A stretch of 43,575 nt of DNA from an uncultured Bacteroidales bacterium. GTDB lineage: Bacteria > Bacteroidota > Bacteroidia > Bacteroidales > UBA932. The stretch lies in assembly GCA_900318015.1 (NCBI GenBank), contig ONJB01000025.1:1-43575 (forward strand), given 5' to 3'. Both the position numbers and the translations under genes were made by a program. The notes under the pieces are model-generated. The model saw nothing but the letters and a program-made list of their open reading frames with translations, was not told where the DNA came from and did not search any database. How positions within the stretch are numbered: the first letter of the stretch is position 1; the number at the start of each line of letters is the position of its first letter. Shown here one piece after another: positions 32,133 to 41,974 of this stretch.

Positions 32133-32425
32133 TACACCCGCTGATCCTCATCGCAGTCTTCCTTGTGAGCGCGGTCCTGGGATACTTCATCATCAGGACC
32201 GTGCCCAGCTTGCTCCATACGCCGCTGATGTCCGGCATGAACGCCCTGTCCGGGGTGACGATCGTCGGCGCCATCGTGGCGACTGGCGTCGCTTTCCTCG
32301 CCGGGGACGGCTTTTGGGCGCAGTTCGCCGGCGGCCTGGCCATCGTGCTGGCTGCGGTCAATGTGTTCGGCGGTTTCGGGGTCACGCACCGGATGCTGAA
32401 GATGTTCGACAAGAAAAAGAAATAG
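32129..32425 (+). CDS. pntAB: NAD(P) transhydrogenase alpha subunit, part 2 (membrane)
   Basis: This 98-residue protein has three or four membrane helices (HPLILIAVFLVSAVLGYFII, then TPLMSGMNALSGVTIVGAIVATG, then FAGGLAIVLAAVNVFGGFGVTHRML) and a KKKK tail. LMSGMNALSG and FGGFGVTHRML are family hallmarks. It forms half of the proton channel with PntB and is coupled to both neighbours (4-bp overlap upstream, 3-bp gap downstream). Confidence 0.95.
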   Translation: MIHPLILIAVFLVSAVLGYFIIRTVPSLLHTPLMSGMNALSGVTIVGAIVATGVAFLAGDGFWAQFAGGLAIVLAAVNVFGGFGVTHRMLKMFDKKKK

Positions 32426-32428
32426 GGA

Positions 32429-33925
<1,497 letters not shown>

Positions 33926-33948
33926 TTCCTTCCCTCAGATTCCAGAAG

Positions 33949-33980
33949 GAGCTGACTCACACCGAGTCGGCTCTTTTTTT
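33949..33980 (+). terminator. Terminator of the pnt operon
   Basis: A 10-bp stem GAGCTGACTC (33949-33958) / GAGTCGGCTC (33964-33973) with one T-G wobble and loop ACACC is followed by seven T. Confidence 0.9.
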
Positions 33981-34012
33981 GTTCGGAACTAAATCTTTTT
34001 TCGCTACCTTGC
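33978..34012 (+). promoter_or_regulatory. Probable promoter of the ECF sigma gene
   Basis: TTTG at 33978-33981, inside the pnt terminator T-run, and TACCTTGC at 34005-34012 are 23 bp apart. The ATG at 34043 is 30 bp downstream. Confidence 0.45.
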
Positions 34013-34042
34013 GTCTTATAAGCGGATGCATCCCCAAATCCT

Positions 34043-34543
34043 ATGCAAGAAGAAACCAAACAGAACAGACTGCAGGAACTCGAGGCGCTCGTTGCCAGGG
34101 AGCAGGACCGCTTATTCCGCTTTGCCTACTTGCGGGTGGGCAGCCGGGCAGATGCCGAAGACATCGTCCAGGAAGTCTTCCTGAAACTGTACCGGTCGGA
34201 GGAGCGGCTGCGCCGCGTCCGGCAAATGGAACACTACCTGCTTCGGGCGGTAAACAATGCCTGCCGGGACTTCCACAGGAAGAGGCAGTACCATCTCATC
34301 CCGCTGGATGAGGCGGGGCCGCTACCTGAAAGCGAAGAAGACAAGTTGATGCACGAGACCTACTTACGCATCGGCAAAGTGATGGAAAACCTTCCTGAGG
34401 AACAGGCCGAAGTCGTGCGGCTCAAATGCACGGACGGACTGAAGTTCCGGGAAATCGCTTCCATCCTGGACATCCCCGTCGCCACCGCCAAATCCCGGTA
34501 TCGCTACGCCATCGCGCACCTGCAGCAAACCATCAAAAAGTAA
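34043..34543 (+). CDS. ECF-family RNA polymerase sigma factor
   Basis: This 166-residue protein has sigma region 2 (residues ~18-80: RFAYLRVGSRADAEDIVQEVFLKLYRSE, split over the -10 recognition helix) and region 4 (~108-160: LPEEQAEVVRLKCTDGLKFREIASIL, then VATAKSRYRYAIAHL). It directs transcription of a regulon unknown from this window. The next gene starts 5 bp downstream and encodes a single-pass membrane protein that is the likely regulator. Confidence 0.93.
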   Translation: MQEETKQNRLQELEALVAREQDRLFRFAYLRVGSRADAEDIVQEVFLKLYRSEERLRRVRQMEHYLLRAVNNACRDFHRKRQYHLIPLDEAGPLPESEEDKLMHETYLRIGKVMENLPEEQAEVVRLKCTDGLKFREIASILDIPVATAKSRYRYAIAHLQQTIKK

Positions 34544-34548
34544 TCGAC

Positions 34549-35745
34549 ATGAAAAAGAAGGAAATAGAAAGCATGCTGTCCACGGATGTGCCGTTCAAGG
34601 CTTCGGACAGCCTGAAAGGGCGGATTATGGAAAAGGCCGTCCGGGAAGAGCCCGCAGCAGTCCGCGCCCGTTCCTGGAAATGGGCCCGATGGGCCATGCC
34701 CGTGGCGGCCGCCCTCGCCCTCGCCGTCCTCGTGACGGTAAAGCCGGGCGTCACGCCCGCGATCGCCGCAGAAAAGCTCTTTCGCACCGCCGCCGAGTAC
34801 TTCAATCAGCGCCCTGTATTCTCGGCCAAAGTCGAGGTGCGTACCCTGCCGCAGGACAATTTCGGCTACACCCATCCGCTGAAACCTTATGTGGATCATA
34901 CCATGACCGTGGACCGGGAAAACGGCGTCTGGCGCCTGGAGAAATCCGAAAGGGCCGCCCTGTATGACGGGCAGTACACCTGGATATGGAATCCGGAGAA
35001 CGGGTTGGGAACCAAACTGGACGGGACGGACCAGGTCGGCGCGCTGGAATTGTTCGTCATCTTCCTCGATCCGGCCGAGATCCTCCAGGATGTCGCCCTC
35101 CTCGATTCCGTCAATCCGGAGGCCCGGGTCCGTCTGTCCGAGAAGAACGGCGTCATCACCTATGCCATCGACTCTCCCATCCAGGGGGATTTCTCCGACA
35201 AGTACATGAAATACAGTTCCGTCTTCGAGTCCGACACCCGATGGACCTACACCTTTGACAAGGCTTCGGGACGGCTCCTGACCTTCCGGATCGAAGGACT
35301 TTTCTCCGGCCTCCGGAAAACGCTCTTCCAGGTTACCGACATCGATTACGAGGCCCGGGTGGATTCCCGGCTGTTCGAAGCGCCCGAAGAGGTGGATTGG
35401 CTGGACCGCACGGCGGCGAACCGGGCGATGGAAGCATCGACCTTACCGTACGATGCCTTCAGGAACATCGACGCAGAACAGGCGCTGCTCAAAGGGATCG
35501 ATGCGCTGCAGGCGTGGGATGTCAATGGCTTGAAGGTCTTTTTCGGCCAGTATCACCTGCGCACCCTGGAGCCGCTGAAGGGATGCCGCCTGGTCCGCCA
35601 TGAAAAGCCCTTCACCTCCGGTCAATTCCCCGGCGTCTTCATCCGCTGCACCCTGGAGCGTGCCGACGGAAAGACGGAGAAGCGGACCTTCGCCCTTCGG
35701 AACGACAAGGGTTATGGTGCCTGGACGGTCGACGGTGGACTCTAG
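34549..35745 (+). CDS. Candidate anti-sigma/sensor protein with LolA/RseB-like extracytoplasmic domain
   Basis: This 398-residue protein has a short N-terminal cytoplasmic segment (MKKKEIESMLSTDVPFKASD, ~45 residues), one membrane helix (~47-64, WARWAMPVAAALALAVLVTV) and a large extracytoplasmic region. Residues ~72-290 have the alternating-strand pattern of LolA/RseB-type lipoprotein-binding folds (AAEKLFRTAAEYFNQRPVFSAKVEV, MTVDRENGVWRLEK, ALYDGQYTWIWNP). Position directly behind an ECF sigma gene suggests anti-sigma function; no zinc-finger anti-sigma motif is seen. The open frame extends upstream to 34426 but overlaps sigma; ATG 34549 is the natural start. It converges with the next gene with a 4-bp overlap. 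Confidence 0.8.
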   Translation: MKKKEIESMLSTDVPFKASDSLKGRIMEKAVREEPAAVRARSWKWARWAMPVAAALALAVLVTVKPGVTPAIAAEKLFRTAAEYFNQRPVFSAKVEVRTLPQDNFGYTHPLKPYVDHTMTVDRENGVWRLEKSERAALYDGQYTWIWNPENGLGTKLDGTDQVGALELFVIFLDPAEILQDVALLDSVNPEARVRLSEKNGVITYAIDSPIQGDFSDKYMKYSSVFESDTRWTYTFDKASGRLLTFRIEGLFSGLRKTLFQVTDIDYEARVDSRLFEAPEEVDWLDRTAANRAMEASTLPYDAFRNIDAEQALLKGIDALQAWDVNGLKVFFGQYHLRTLEPLKGCRLVRHEKPFTSGQFPGVFIRCTLERADGKTEKRTFALRNDKGYGAWTVDGGL

Positions 35746-37043
35746 TTGCGGGCTGTGAACTGGGCCATCCACTGAACCATCATCTCCAATACCTCGGGGG
35801 TGATGGTTTCCTCGATGTTCCGGTATTCCGTGATGGCGCCGGTGGTGCAGTGCTGGAAGAGGTGGTTGACACCGTCGATGGCTTCGATCCGGTTCTTGGG
35901 ATTGGCAGGTAGACCGCTTCGCAGGGCTCCGAGGTTGCTTTCATACTCCACCTGGATGTCCTTTGTGCCGTTGATGGCCAGGACAGGGCAGGTGATGCCG
36001 CCCAATTTCGGGCGCATGTCCAGTGAGAGCAGTTTCCGCATCCACGGCGTCTGAATCTGTATCATAACGCTTTGATAGACCTGCTTCAGCGCATCCGGGA
36101 CGTCGAGTTCGTCCGGGAAAGGCATCCTGCCGCCGTGGACACGCACATAGGCGGCCTCGCCGATGGCTTTGCAGACAGTTTCGATCTGGTCTTCCGGATA
36201 TCCGGCCGCTTCGAGGGCGGTCCGGCTCTGCGCGACGAGCAGTTCGATGCCGGAGACGACCATGCCGGCCAGGCTGATGATGAAATCGGCCTGGCCTTCC
36301 GCCGCCAGCATCAGGGCGATGGTGCCGCCTTCGCTGTGGCCGATCACGCCCACTTTGTCGAAGCGTTCCCGGAGCAGTTTGATGCCGGCGAGGGCGTCCT
36401 CCTTGAAGTCGATGGTCGTGGCCTCCAGCACATCTCCCGTCGATCCTCCCACGCCGCGGTCGTCGCAGCGGAGCGTGGCGACACCGGCCCGGGCGAGGGC
36501 ATCGGCGATGACTGCAAAGGGCTTGTGCTCAAAGATTTCCTCGTTGCGATTCTCCTGCCCGCTGCCGGTGACCATGATGAGGACGGGCGTCTTGCGCGAA
36601 TATCCTTCCGGCAGCACGAGGGTTCCGGCCAGTTTGGCCTCGCCGTTGGTGAAGGTGACTTCCTCTTCGGTGTAAGGGAAGGGACCTATCGGGGTCTGCG
36701 GCCGGTTCAGTTTCGCTTCCGGCGTCAGGGCCAGGGGCAGGGACAGGCTGCCCTGCTTGAACGTGCCCAGGATCTGCTTTCCCGTCCAAAGACCTTCATA
36801 GGAGGCGCCCAGGCTGGGGATCTTGATGGTAATGCCCCCGACGGCCGTCCTTTCGATCTGGACGGGGATTCCCTGCGCCGCCTGGTCCGGAGAATCCATG
36901 GAATATTCGTCTCCATCCAGATGGAACACGATGGTAAGCGAGGTGCCCTGGACATCCAGTTTCCCCGACCAGTTCCCCGTCTGGGCTTTTGCCAGGAACA
37001 CGGTGGAGAGCAGCAAAACGACGGCAGTAAGGACCTTTTTCAT
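35742..37043 (-). CDS. Secreted alpha/beta hydrolase with N-terminal beta domain
   Basis: This 433-residue protein has a signal peptide (MKKVLTAVVLLLSTVFLAKAQ). A ~100-residue beta-rich domain of the type fused to Bacteroidetes hydrolases (NWSGKLDVQGTSLTIVFHL, ILGTFKQGSLSLPLAL) precedes a dienelactone-hydrolase-like alpha/beta hydrolase. Nucleophile elbow GHSEGG, an acid after NGTKD and a late His in DGVNHLFQH are visible. It is probably an esterase or peptidase of the periplasm or surface. Its stop overlaps the convergent sensor-protein gene. Its promoter is at 37067-37096. Confidence 0.9.
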   Translation of the reverse strand: MKKVLTAVVLLLSTVFLAKAQTGNWSGKLDVQGTSLTIVFHLDGDEYSMDSPDQAAQGIPVQIERTAVGGITIKIPSLGASYEGLWTGKQILGTFKQGSLSLPLALTPEAKLNRPQTPIGPFPYTEEEVTFTNGEAKLAGTLVLPEGYSRKTPVLIMVTGSGQENRNEEIFEHKPFAVIADALARAGVATLRCDDRGVGGSTGDVLEATTIDFKEDALAGIKLLRERFDKVGVIGHSEGGTIALMLAAEGQADFIISLAGMVVSGIELLVAQSRTALEAAGYPEDQIETVCKAIGEAAYVRVHGGRMPFPDELDVPDALKQVYQSVMIQIQTPWMRKLLSLDMRPKLGGITCPVLAINGTKDIQVEYESNLGALRSGLPANPKNRIEAIDGVNHLFQHCTTGAITEYRNIEETITPEVLEMMVQWMAQFTARN

Positions 37044-37066
37044 GGGAGATTCATTTTGGTTTTGAG

Positions 37067-37096
37067 CAAAGATAGTAATTATTTATTGAAAAACAA
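37067..37096 (-). promoter_or_regulatory. Promoter of the alpha/beta hydrolase gene
   Basis: On the minus strand, TTG (37096-37094) and TATCTTTG (37074-37067) are 19 bp apart. The ATG at 37043 is 23 bp downstream. The rest of the 155-bp divergent gap is AT-rich without other signals I can name. Confidence 0.7.
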
Positions 37097-37157
37097 TAAT
37101 TCTTATTAAAATTTCAATAAATATCACAAAGGGGTAGAGATTTGGAAAGATAATGAC

Positions 37158-37165
37158 TATCTTTG
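37158..37165 (+). promoter_or_regulatory. -7 element of the GH20 gene
   Basis: TATCTTTG, a perfect TAnnTTTG match, lies 33 bp before the ATG at 37199. No -33 element at a proper distance is seen. Confidence 0.5.
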
Positions 37166-37198
37166 ATCGTTCGTTCAACCGGAATTCAGCGATAAGAT

Positions 37199-38731
37199 AT
37201 GAGACAGTTTCACGGAATCCTTGGAATCCTGGTGGTATTCACCGTTGTCTGTTGTGGACCGAAACAAAATGAGGGGGCCGGCGGCGCACAGCCGAAGGAT
37301 ATCATTCCGGCGCCGGTGGAGTATGCCGTGCAACCGGGGATTATCCGGTCCGATGAATTGGCCCGGATGCCCGAGAAGGTCCGCATTTCGGAAGGCGCTG
37401 TCCGGCGCCGCCTGAAAGGCCGGGGGCTGGTCGATTGGCAGATCAAGTCGGCCTACTGGCTGGAGGTCGGGAAGAAGCGGGTAACGATCGAGGCGGCTGA
37501 CCCGGAGGGCGTGTTCTATGCCAGGCAGTCCTTGAAGATGCTGGCTTCCCTGGACAGCTCCGTGGTCTGCTGCACCATCCTGGACTGGCCGCGTTTCCGC
37601 CACCGGGGCATCATGCTGGACGAAAGCCGGAATTTCCAAGGGAAGGACTTCGTGATGAAACAGCTGGACATGATGGCGCTCCTGAAAATGAACCGTTTCC
37701 ATTTCCACCTGGTGGACAATCCGGGCTGGCGGCTGCAGATTGATGCCTATCCGCGGCTCACGCAACTGACCGCCTGGCGGCCCGAACCCGATTTCTGGGA
37801 TTGGGAAAAGGATGAGGTAGGCGGCGATTTCCTGGAGGAAGGAACGCCGGGTGCCTATGGCGGCTACTATACCAAACAGGACATCGCAGAAATCCTTGCC
37901 TTTGCGGCCGAGAGGCATATCGAGGTCATCCCCGAAATCGAGATGCCCGGGCATAATTACGAGACCCGCGCCGCTTATCCGGATCTGGCCTGTTCCTTGC
38001 CGGAAGCCGACCGGCCCGACCAGTGGGAACTCTGTCCCGGCAAGGAAAGCACCTACGAATTCCTGGAGAAGGTGTTGCTGGAGGTCTTTGACCTGTTCCC
38101 CTGCGAGTATGTCCATATCGGCGGGGATGAAGCCGGCAAGCGGAACTGGGAACGCTGTCCCGACTGCCAGGCCCGGATGAAAGCGGAAGGCCTGGAGAGC
38201 GTGGAAGAGTTGCAGAGCTACATGATCCGTCGGATGGAGCGCTTCGCGCACGAACACGGCAAGCGCATCATCGGCTGGGACGAGATCCTGGAAGGCGGCC
38301 TGGCCCCGGATGCCACCGTCATGTCCTGGCGCGGGACCGAGGGCGGCCTGCGGGCGATTGCCGAAGGCCACGATGTCATTTTTACGCCGACTACGCACTA
38401 TTACCTGGATTATCACCAGGCCCCGGATCAGTACCGGGCTGCAGGGCGCTACCAGCCTCTGGAGAATGTCTATGCCTTCGATCCCATGGAAGAAGGCATT
38501 GCCGAAGCCGACGCGCACCATGTCCTGGGCGTACAGGGCAATCTGTGGACCGAGTGGGTCCATGAGGCCTGGCACGCGGAGATGATGCTCTATCCCCGCG
38601 CCTTTGCCATTGCGGAGACGGGCTGGAGCCCGGCCTCCAGGAAGGATTATCCGGACTTTGAGCGTCGCGCCTCCGCCTGGGCTGCGGTGGCACGAAAAAT
38701 GGGCTATACCGTTTACGGCCAGCCCAATTAG
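37199..38731 (+). CDS. Beta-N-acetylhexosaminidase (GH20) lipoprotein
   Basis: This 510-residue enzyme has a lipoprotein-type signal ending in VVCC (Cys18/19). An N-terminal GH20b domain (~30-125) precedes the GH20 barrel (~130-490). Catalytic Asp-Glu lie in YVHIGGDEAGKRNW. Substrate-binding motifs RGIMLDESRNF, HFHLVDNPGWR and the tryptophans of GNLWTEW are all present. It removes terminal N-acetylglucosamine or N-acetylgalactosamine from glycans and would feed the NagB pathway at 7.5-10.3 kb. Unlike the shorter GH20-like protein at 21.1 kb, it has a full-length family architecture. Confidence 0.95.
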   Translation: MRQFHGILGILVVFTVVCCGPKQNEGAGGAQPKDIIPAPVEYAVQPGIIRSDELARMPEKVRISEGAVRRRLKGRGLVDWQIKSAYWLEVGKKRVTIEAADPEGVFYARQSLKMLASLDSSVVCCTILDWPRFRHRGIMLDESRNFQGKDFVMKQLDMMALLKMNRFHFHLVDNPGWRLQIDAYPRLTQLTAWRPEPDFWDWEKDEVGGDFLEEGTPGAYGGYYTKQDIAEILAFAAERHIEVIPEIEMPGHNYETRAAYPDLACSLPEADRPDQWELCPGKESTYEFLEKVLLEVFDLFPCEYVHIGGDEAGKRNWERCPDCQARMKAEGLESVEELQSYMIRRMERFAHEHGKRIIGWDEILEGGLAPDATVMSWRGTEGGLRAIAEGHDVIFTPTTHYYLDYHQAPDQYRAAGRYQPLENVYAFDPMEEGIAEADAHHVLGVQGNLWTEWVHEAWHAEMMLYPRAFAIAETGWSPASRKDYPDFERRASAWAAVARKMGYTVYGQPN

Positions 38732-38758
38732 TGCTCTATTTAGTATCCCCCGGGATGA

Positions 38759-40852
38759 CTACCGTCCGCCGGGTCCGCCACCGGGTCCGCCGCCACCGGG
38801 GCCACCTCCCGGCCCGCCGGCGCCGCCGGTGTAGTTGGAGAGGGAGACGGAAGAACCGCCAGTGATGCCGTCCACGGCCCAGACGCCGCCGCATTTGGCT
38901 TCGCCGCTTACACTCACTCCCTGATAGCCGCTGGAAAGCGAGGGGGCCGATACGATCACACTGGAGATATTGGCCGGGGCCTTGAAGGCTGCGATGAAGG
39001 ACTTGCCGTCAGAGAGGGCATTCCACGAGCCGGCCTTTCCGCTCATGCTGTACACGTTCTGGGAGGCGGAATAACCGCTTTCCAGGCCGCCGTAGGCCAC
39101 GACGGTCGCCCCCTTGTTGATATAGAGTTTCTTGCCGTCTTCCGTGTTGGCATCGATGGCCACTTCCGGATTTCCCCTGGTACAGATGGCCATCACGTAG
39201 CCGCCGTTGAGGTTGGTATTGCCGTTGGAGTCCATGGCGTCGTTCCCCGAAGAGAAGGCATAGACGAAGCCCTTGTTCACGGTCAGGTCTCCCTGGCAGT
39301 TGATGGCGTCTTCACTGTTGGAAGAGACATGGGTCTCACCGCCGTCAAACGTCAAGTCTCCCTTGACTTCCAACCCTTCGCCATAGGAACTATTCACGGT
39401 GATGATGCCGCCGCTGATGACGAGCTTGCCGGCATTTCCCGTCACTTTGGCCCGGTCGCCGGAGCCCTCCTTGGTCACCCAGCCGATCTTGACGCCCTTC
39501 GCGGAGACGTCGTTCACTTCACGGCCCGTTACTGTAATATCGAGCGTGCCGCCGGTGATGTAGCTGTCGGAGAGCGTGTGGTTCGTTTCGTCGAAGTCGT
39601 AGCTGCCTGCCCGGATGCCCTTGCCGCCGTCGCCGGTATTCTTGAGGGTGAGGGAGCCGCCCGTCATCGCAAAGTAATTGTCGGCCTTGACGCAGGAGGT
39701 TCCGGTGTATTCGGCGTCCTCGTCGTCGTAAGCAACGCCGCCGGTGGACGACACCATGTGCGTTCCTCCTTCGACCAGCACGTAATCGTCCGTGGAGATT
39801 CCTTTCGCCATATCGGCGGCGATGGAGACCACCAGGGTCCCGTTCGAAAGCTGGACATAGTCTTTGCCCTTGAGGCCGTTGCCGGCGGTGCTGCCTGCGT
39901 TCACCTTGACCGTGGGGCTGTCCATCATCCGGATGTAATCGTCGGAGGAGATACCGGCCTTGCCCTGCGCATTCAGCGCATGGACGGTAAGGAGGCCGCT
40001 GCCGCTGAAGATAAGCTGGCTCTCGCTGAAGAAGACGGCCTTCAGGTCTTCGTCGCCAACCTTGGTATAGGCCGCGGAAGAGCCGTCAGAGAGCGTGTTC
40101 GTGCCTTGCACCACGACGAACGTGCGTTTCTTGCACTGGTTGTTGATGGCCGCGCCATCGGGATTGGTCAGGCTGACACCGTTGAGCAGGATGGCCTGCT
40201 TCTTGGCGCCGTAGACCTTGAAGAATCCGTTGTCGGTGGCGCCGGTGAGTTCATAGATGAGCACTTCGCCGCCGGTGTTGTTGACCGTGACCTTGTTGCC
40301 GTCGACACTCACATAACCATAGCTGTCGCCGGTGACGGTCGCATCACCCGTTTGGGAGTAGGTGATCGTAATCCTTCCCTTGAAGGTTGTCGTGGAGATG
40401 TCGTCGTCGGAGGAAGGGTCGCCAGTGGAGGCGAAGGTGAGCGGATCGCCGTCCGACCCGCCGCCCGATGCGCTCACCACCGTCAGCATATAGGAGGCGG
40501 TGGATGCGCTGTAAGTTTCGTTCGCCGCGGATTTGGCGGAGATCAAGGTGGATCCGCTTCCCAGCAGGGTGATGGCTCCGTTCGGACCGATGGCGGCCAC
40601 CTCCGTCTGCGAGGATTCATAGGTGACGCCGACACTGAACGTATTGGTCAGCGTGGGGAAACTGTTCTCGGCGCCGAGGGTGGCTTCAAAGGAATCGGCG
40701 CTCCATGCGAGGGCGGGGTCTTTCAGGTTCGTGGCGCCTTGCCCGTCGCCCGGGAAGCCCTCCGGGAAGTTGGGACTGAAGGGGAGATCATCCCGCTCGC
40801 AGCCCGTGACGGCAAGCGCGATCGTAACCAGCATCCAAACAATCTTCTTCAT
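38759..40852 (-). CDS. Cthe_2159-like beta-helix carbohydrate-binding lipoprotein
   Basis: This 697-residue lipoprotein has lipobox AVTGC (Cys18). Residues ~45-125 form a Big2-like domain (VTYESSQTEVAAIGPNGAITLLGSGSTLISAK). Residues ~150-640 are a repetitive parallel beta-helix like the PF14262 carbohydrate-binding family, with Ca-binding-like stretches such as KAGISSDDYIRM, KGISTDDYVLVEGGTH and SEDAINCQGDLTV. The last 22 residues are an almost pure Gly/Pro tail (GGPGGGPGG), encoded by a GC-rich repetitive tract at 38764-38835. The ATG at 40852 is four bases after a TATTTTTG promoter element. It is divergent from a LytS/LytTR pair whose sensor also carries a Pro/Gly-rich loop. Confidence 0.88.
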   Translation of the reverse strand: MKKIVWMLVTIALAVTGCERDDLPFSPNFPEGFPGDGQGATNLKDPALAWSADSFEATLGAENSFPTLTNTFSVGVTYESSQTEVAAIGPNGAITLLGSGSTLISAKSAANETYSASTASYMLTVVSASGGGSDGDPLTFASTGDPSSDDDISTTTFKGRITITYSQTGDATVTGDSYGYVSVDGNKVTVNNTGGEVLIYELTGATDNGFFKVYGAKKQAILLNGVSLTNPDGAAINNQCKKRTFVVVQGTNTLSDGSSAAYTKVGDEDLKAVFFSESQLIFSGSGLLTVHALNAQGKAGISSDDYIRMMDSPTVKVNAGSTAGNGLKGKDYVQLSNGTLVVSIAADMAKGISTDDYVLVEGGTHMVSSTGGVAYDDEDAEYTGTSCVKADNYFAMTGGSLTLKNTGDGGKGIRAGSYDFDETNHTLSDSYITGGTLDITVTGREVNDVSAKGVKIGWVTKEGSGDRAKVTGNAGKLVISGGIITVNSSYGEGLEVKGDLTFDGGETHVSSNSEDAINCQGDLTVNKGFVYAFSSGNDAMDSNGNTNLNGGYVMAICTRGNPEVAIDANTEDGKKLYINKGATVVAYGGLESGYSASQNVYSMSGKAGSWNALSDGKSFIAAFKAPANISSVIVSAPSLSSGYQGVSVSGEAKCGGVWAVDGITGGSSVSLSNYTGGAGGPGGGPGGGGPGGGPGGR

Positions 40853-40856
40853 ATCG

Positions 40857-40887
40857 CAAAAATAGGTTTTAGTATTCACATCGGCAA
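40857..40887 (-). promoter_or_regulatory. Promoter giving a predicted leaderless mRNA (beta-helix lipoprotein)
   Basis: On the minus strand, TTG (40887-40885) and TATTTTTG (40864-40857) are 20 bp apart. Only four bases separate the -7 element from the ATG at 40852. Confidence 0.7.
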
Positions 40888-40987
40888 GATAACCAATTAT
40901 CAAACCACATCCGGCCTGGAAAGGCGGGGATTCAGCGAACGCCGTCTTTTCTTCAGCGAATGTCCGCGATATCTGGAAAAAAGAGCG

Positions 40988-40995
40988 TATTTTTG
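40988..40995 (+). promoter_or_regulatory. -7 element of the LytS/LytTR operon
   Basis: TATTTTTG fits TAnnTTTG. The ATG at 41012 is 16 bp downstream, which supports that start rather than the much longer upstream open frame. Confidence 0.55.
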
Positions 40996-41011
40996 CGAAA
41001 ACGAAAGTGGA

Positions 41012-41974
41012 ATGCGTATTGTCCTGCCATTTCTGGTCCTTCTCCTGGTCCATCATTTCCTCCTGGCACCCCTCCTCAGGAAGCGCCTTCCGCTTTATAT
41101 CGGGCTCACGATGGCGCTTCTGGTGCTGTTCGGCATCTGGTGTTTTTCTCCCATCGGCCGTCCCCAGGGAGCTCCGGCTTTCCCCGGGCAGAACGAAATG
41201 ATGCCTCCGCCACCTCCGGGACCGGGCGGGAGAGGCCCGGAGCCGCAGGGGCGGAAGGGGCCGATCAGTCCGGAAACTTCGAGACTGATCATGGGCATCC
41301 TTCTCGTCGGCGTGGACCTGGGGGCCTATTTCTACATGGAGTCCCGGCGCAAGGAACGCCGGATGAAGGAACTGGAAGCCGAGAACACCAAACAGAGGCT
41401 GGAGTCGCTGCGATACCAGATCAATCCGCATTTTCTGATGAATACGCTCAACAACATCCACGCGCTCGTGGACATCGATCCGGAGAAGGCCAAGGAGAGC
41501 ATCGAGGAGTTCTCGAAGATGATGCGCATCCTGTTGTATGAAGGCGATGCCCCCACCATTCCGCTGGAGCGGGAGCTGGACTTTATCGAACATTTCATCT
41601 CCCTGATGCGGCTCCGTTATCCCGAGGATGCGCTTCGGGTCGATACGGTCTTTCCGAAAGTGCGGAGCGGCGCGGTCGTTCCTCCGCTGGTGATGGCCTC
41701 TTTCGTGGAGAACGCCTTCAAGCATGGGGTGAGCTACTCAGAAGAATCGTTCATTCGCGTGAAGGTCGAGCTTCAGGAAGGCAAGGTGGTTTTCCATTGC
41801 GTCAATTCCTCGCACCCGGCCGAGGCGGATGAGCGCCACGGGATCGGCTTGGAGAATATCAAGAAGCGTCTCACGCTGCTGTACGGCAACTCCTACACCC
41901 TGTCCATCGATGAGGAGGGCGGGCGCTATGACGTCTTGCTGGCCGTCCCGGACCAAACCCTTCTGGCATCATGA
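41012..41974 (+). CDS. LytS/YehU-type sensor histidine kinase
   Basis: This 320-residue protein has two membrane helices (~1-20, ~27-45), a Pro/Gly-rich loop (~50-84: PPPPPGPGGRGPEPQG) and a third helix (~91-109). A coiled coil (RRMKELEAENTKQRLESL) leads to the His_kinase domain with QINPHFLMNTLNN (phospho-acceptor His140) and an ATPase region with FVENAFKHG and GIGLENIKKRL. It phosphorylates the LytTR regulator encoded next, with a 4-bp overlap. The frame is open for 560 codons upstream, but that part is only the antisense of the beta-helix gene; ATG 41012 follows a promoter element. Confidence 0.92.
   Translation: MRIVLPFLVLLLVHHFLLAPLLRKRLPLYIGLTMALLVLFGIWCFSPIGRPQGAPAFPGQNEMMPPPPPGPGGRGPEPQGRKGPISPETSRLIMGILLVGVDLGAYFYMESRRKERRMKELEAENTKQRLESLRYQINPHFLMNTLNNIHALVDIDPEKAKESIEEFSKMMRILLYEGDAPTIPLERELDFIEHFISLMRLRYPEDALRVDTVFPKVRSGAVVPPLVMASFVENAFKHGVSYSEESFIRVKVELQEGKVVFHCVNSSHPAEADERHGIGLENIKKRLTLLYGNSYTLSIDEEGGRYDVLLAVPDQTLLAS

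Noticed and set aside
38764-38835. CRISPR-like or tandem-repeat array
   Set aside because: The repetition comes from Gly/Pro codons of the lipoprotein tail; there are no equal-length repeats or spacers.
39329-41011. Long plus-strand extension upstream of the LytS kinase
   Set aside because: This part is only the complement of the beta-helix gene. The kinase has a natural ATG at 41012 with a promoter just before it.
40853-41725. N-terminal extension of the beta-helix lipoprotein
   Set aside because: It is antisense to the kinase. The lipoprotein signal begins exactly at 40852.
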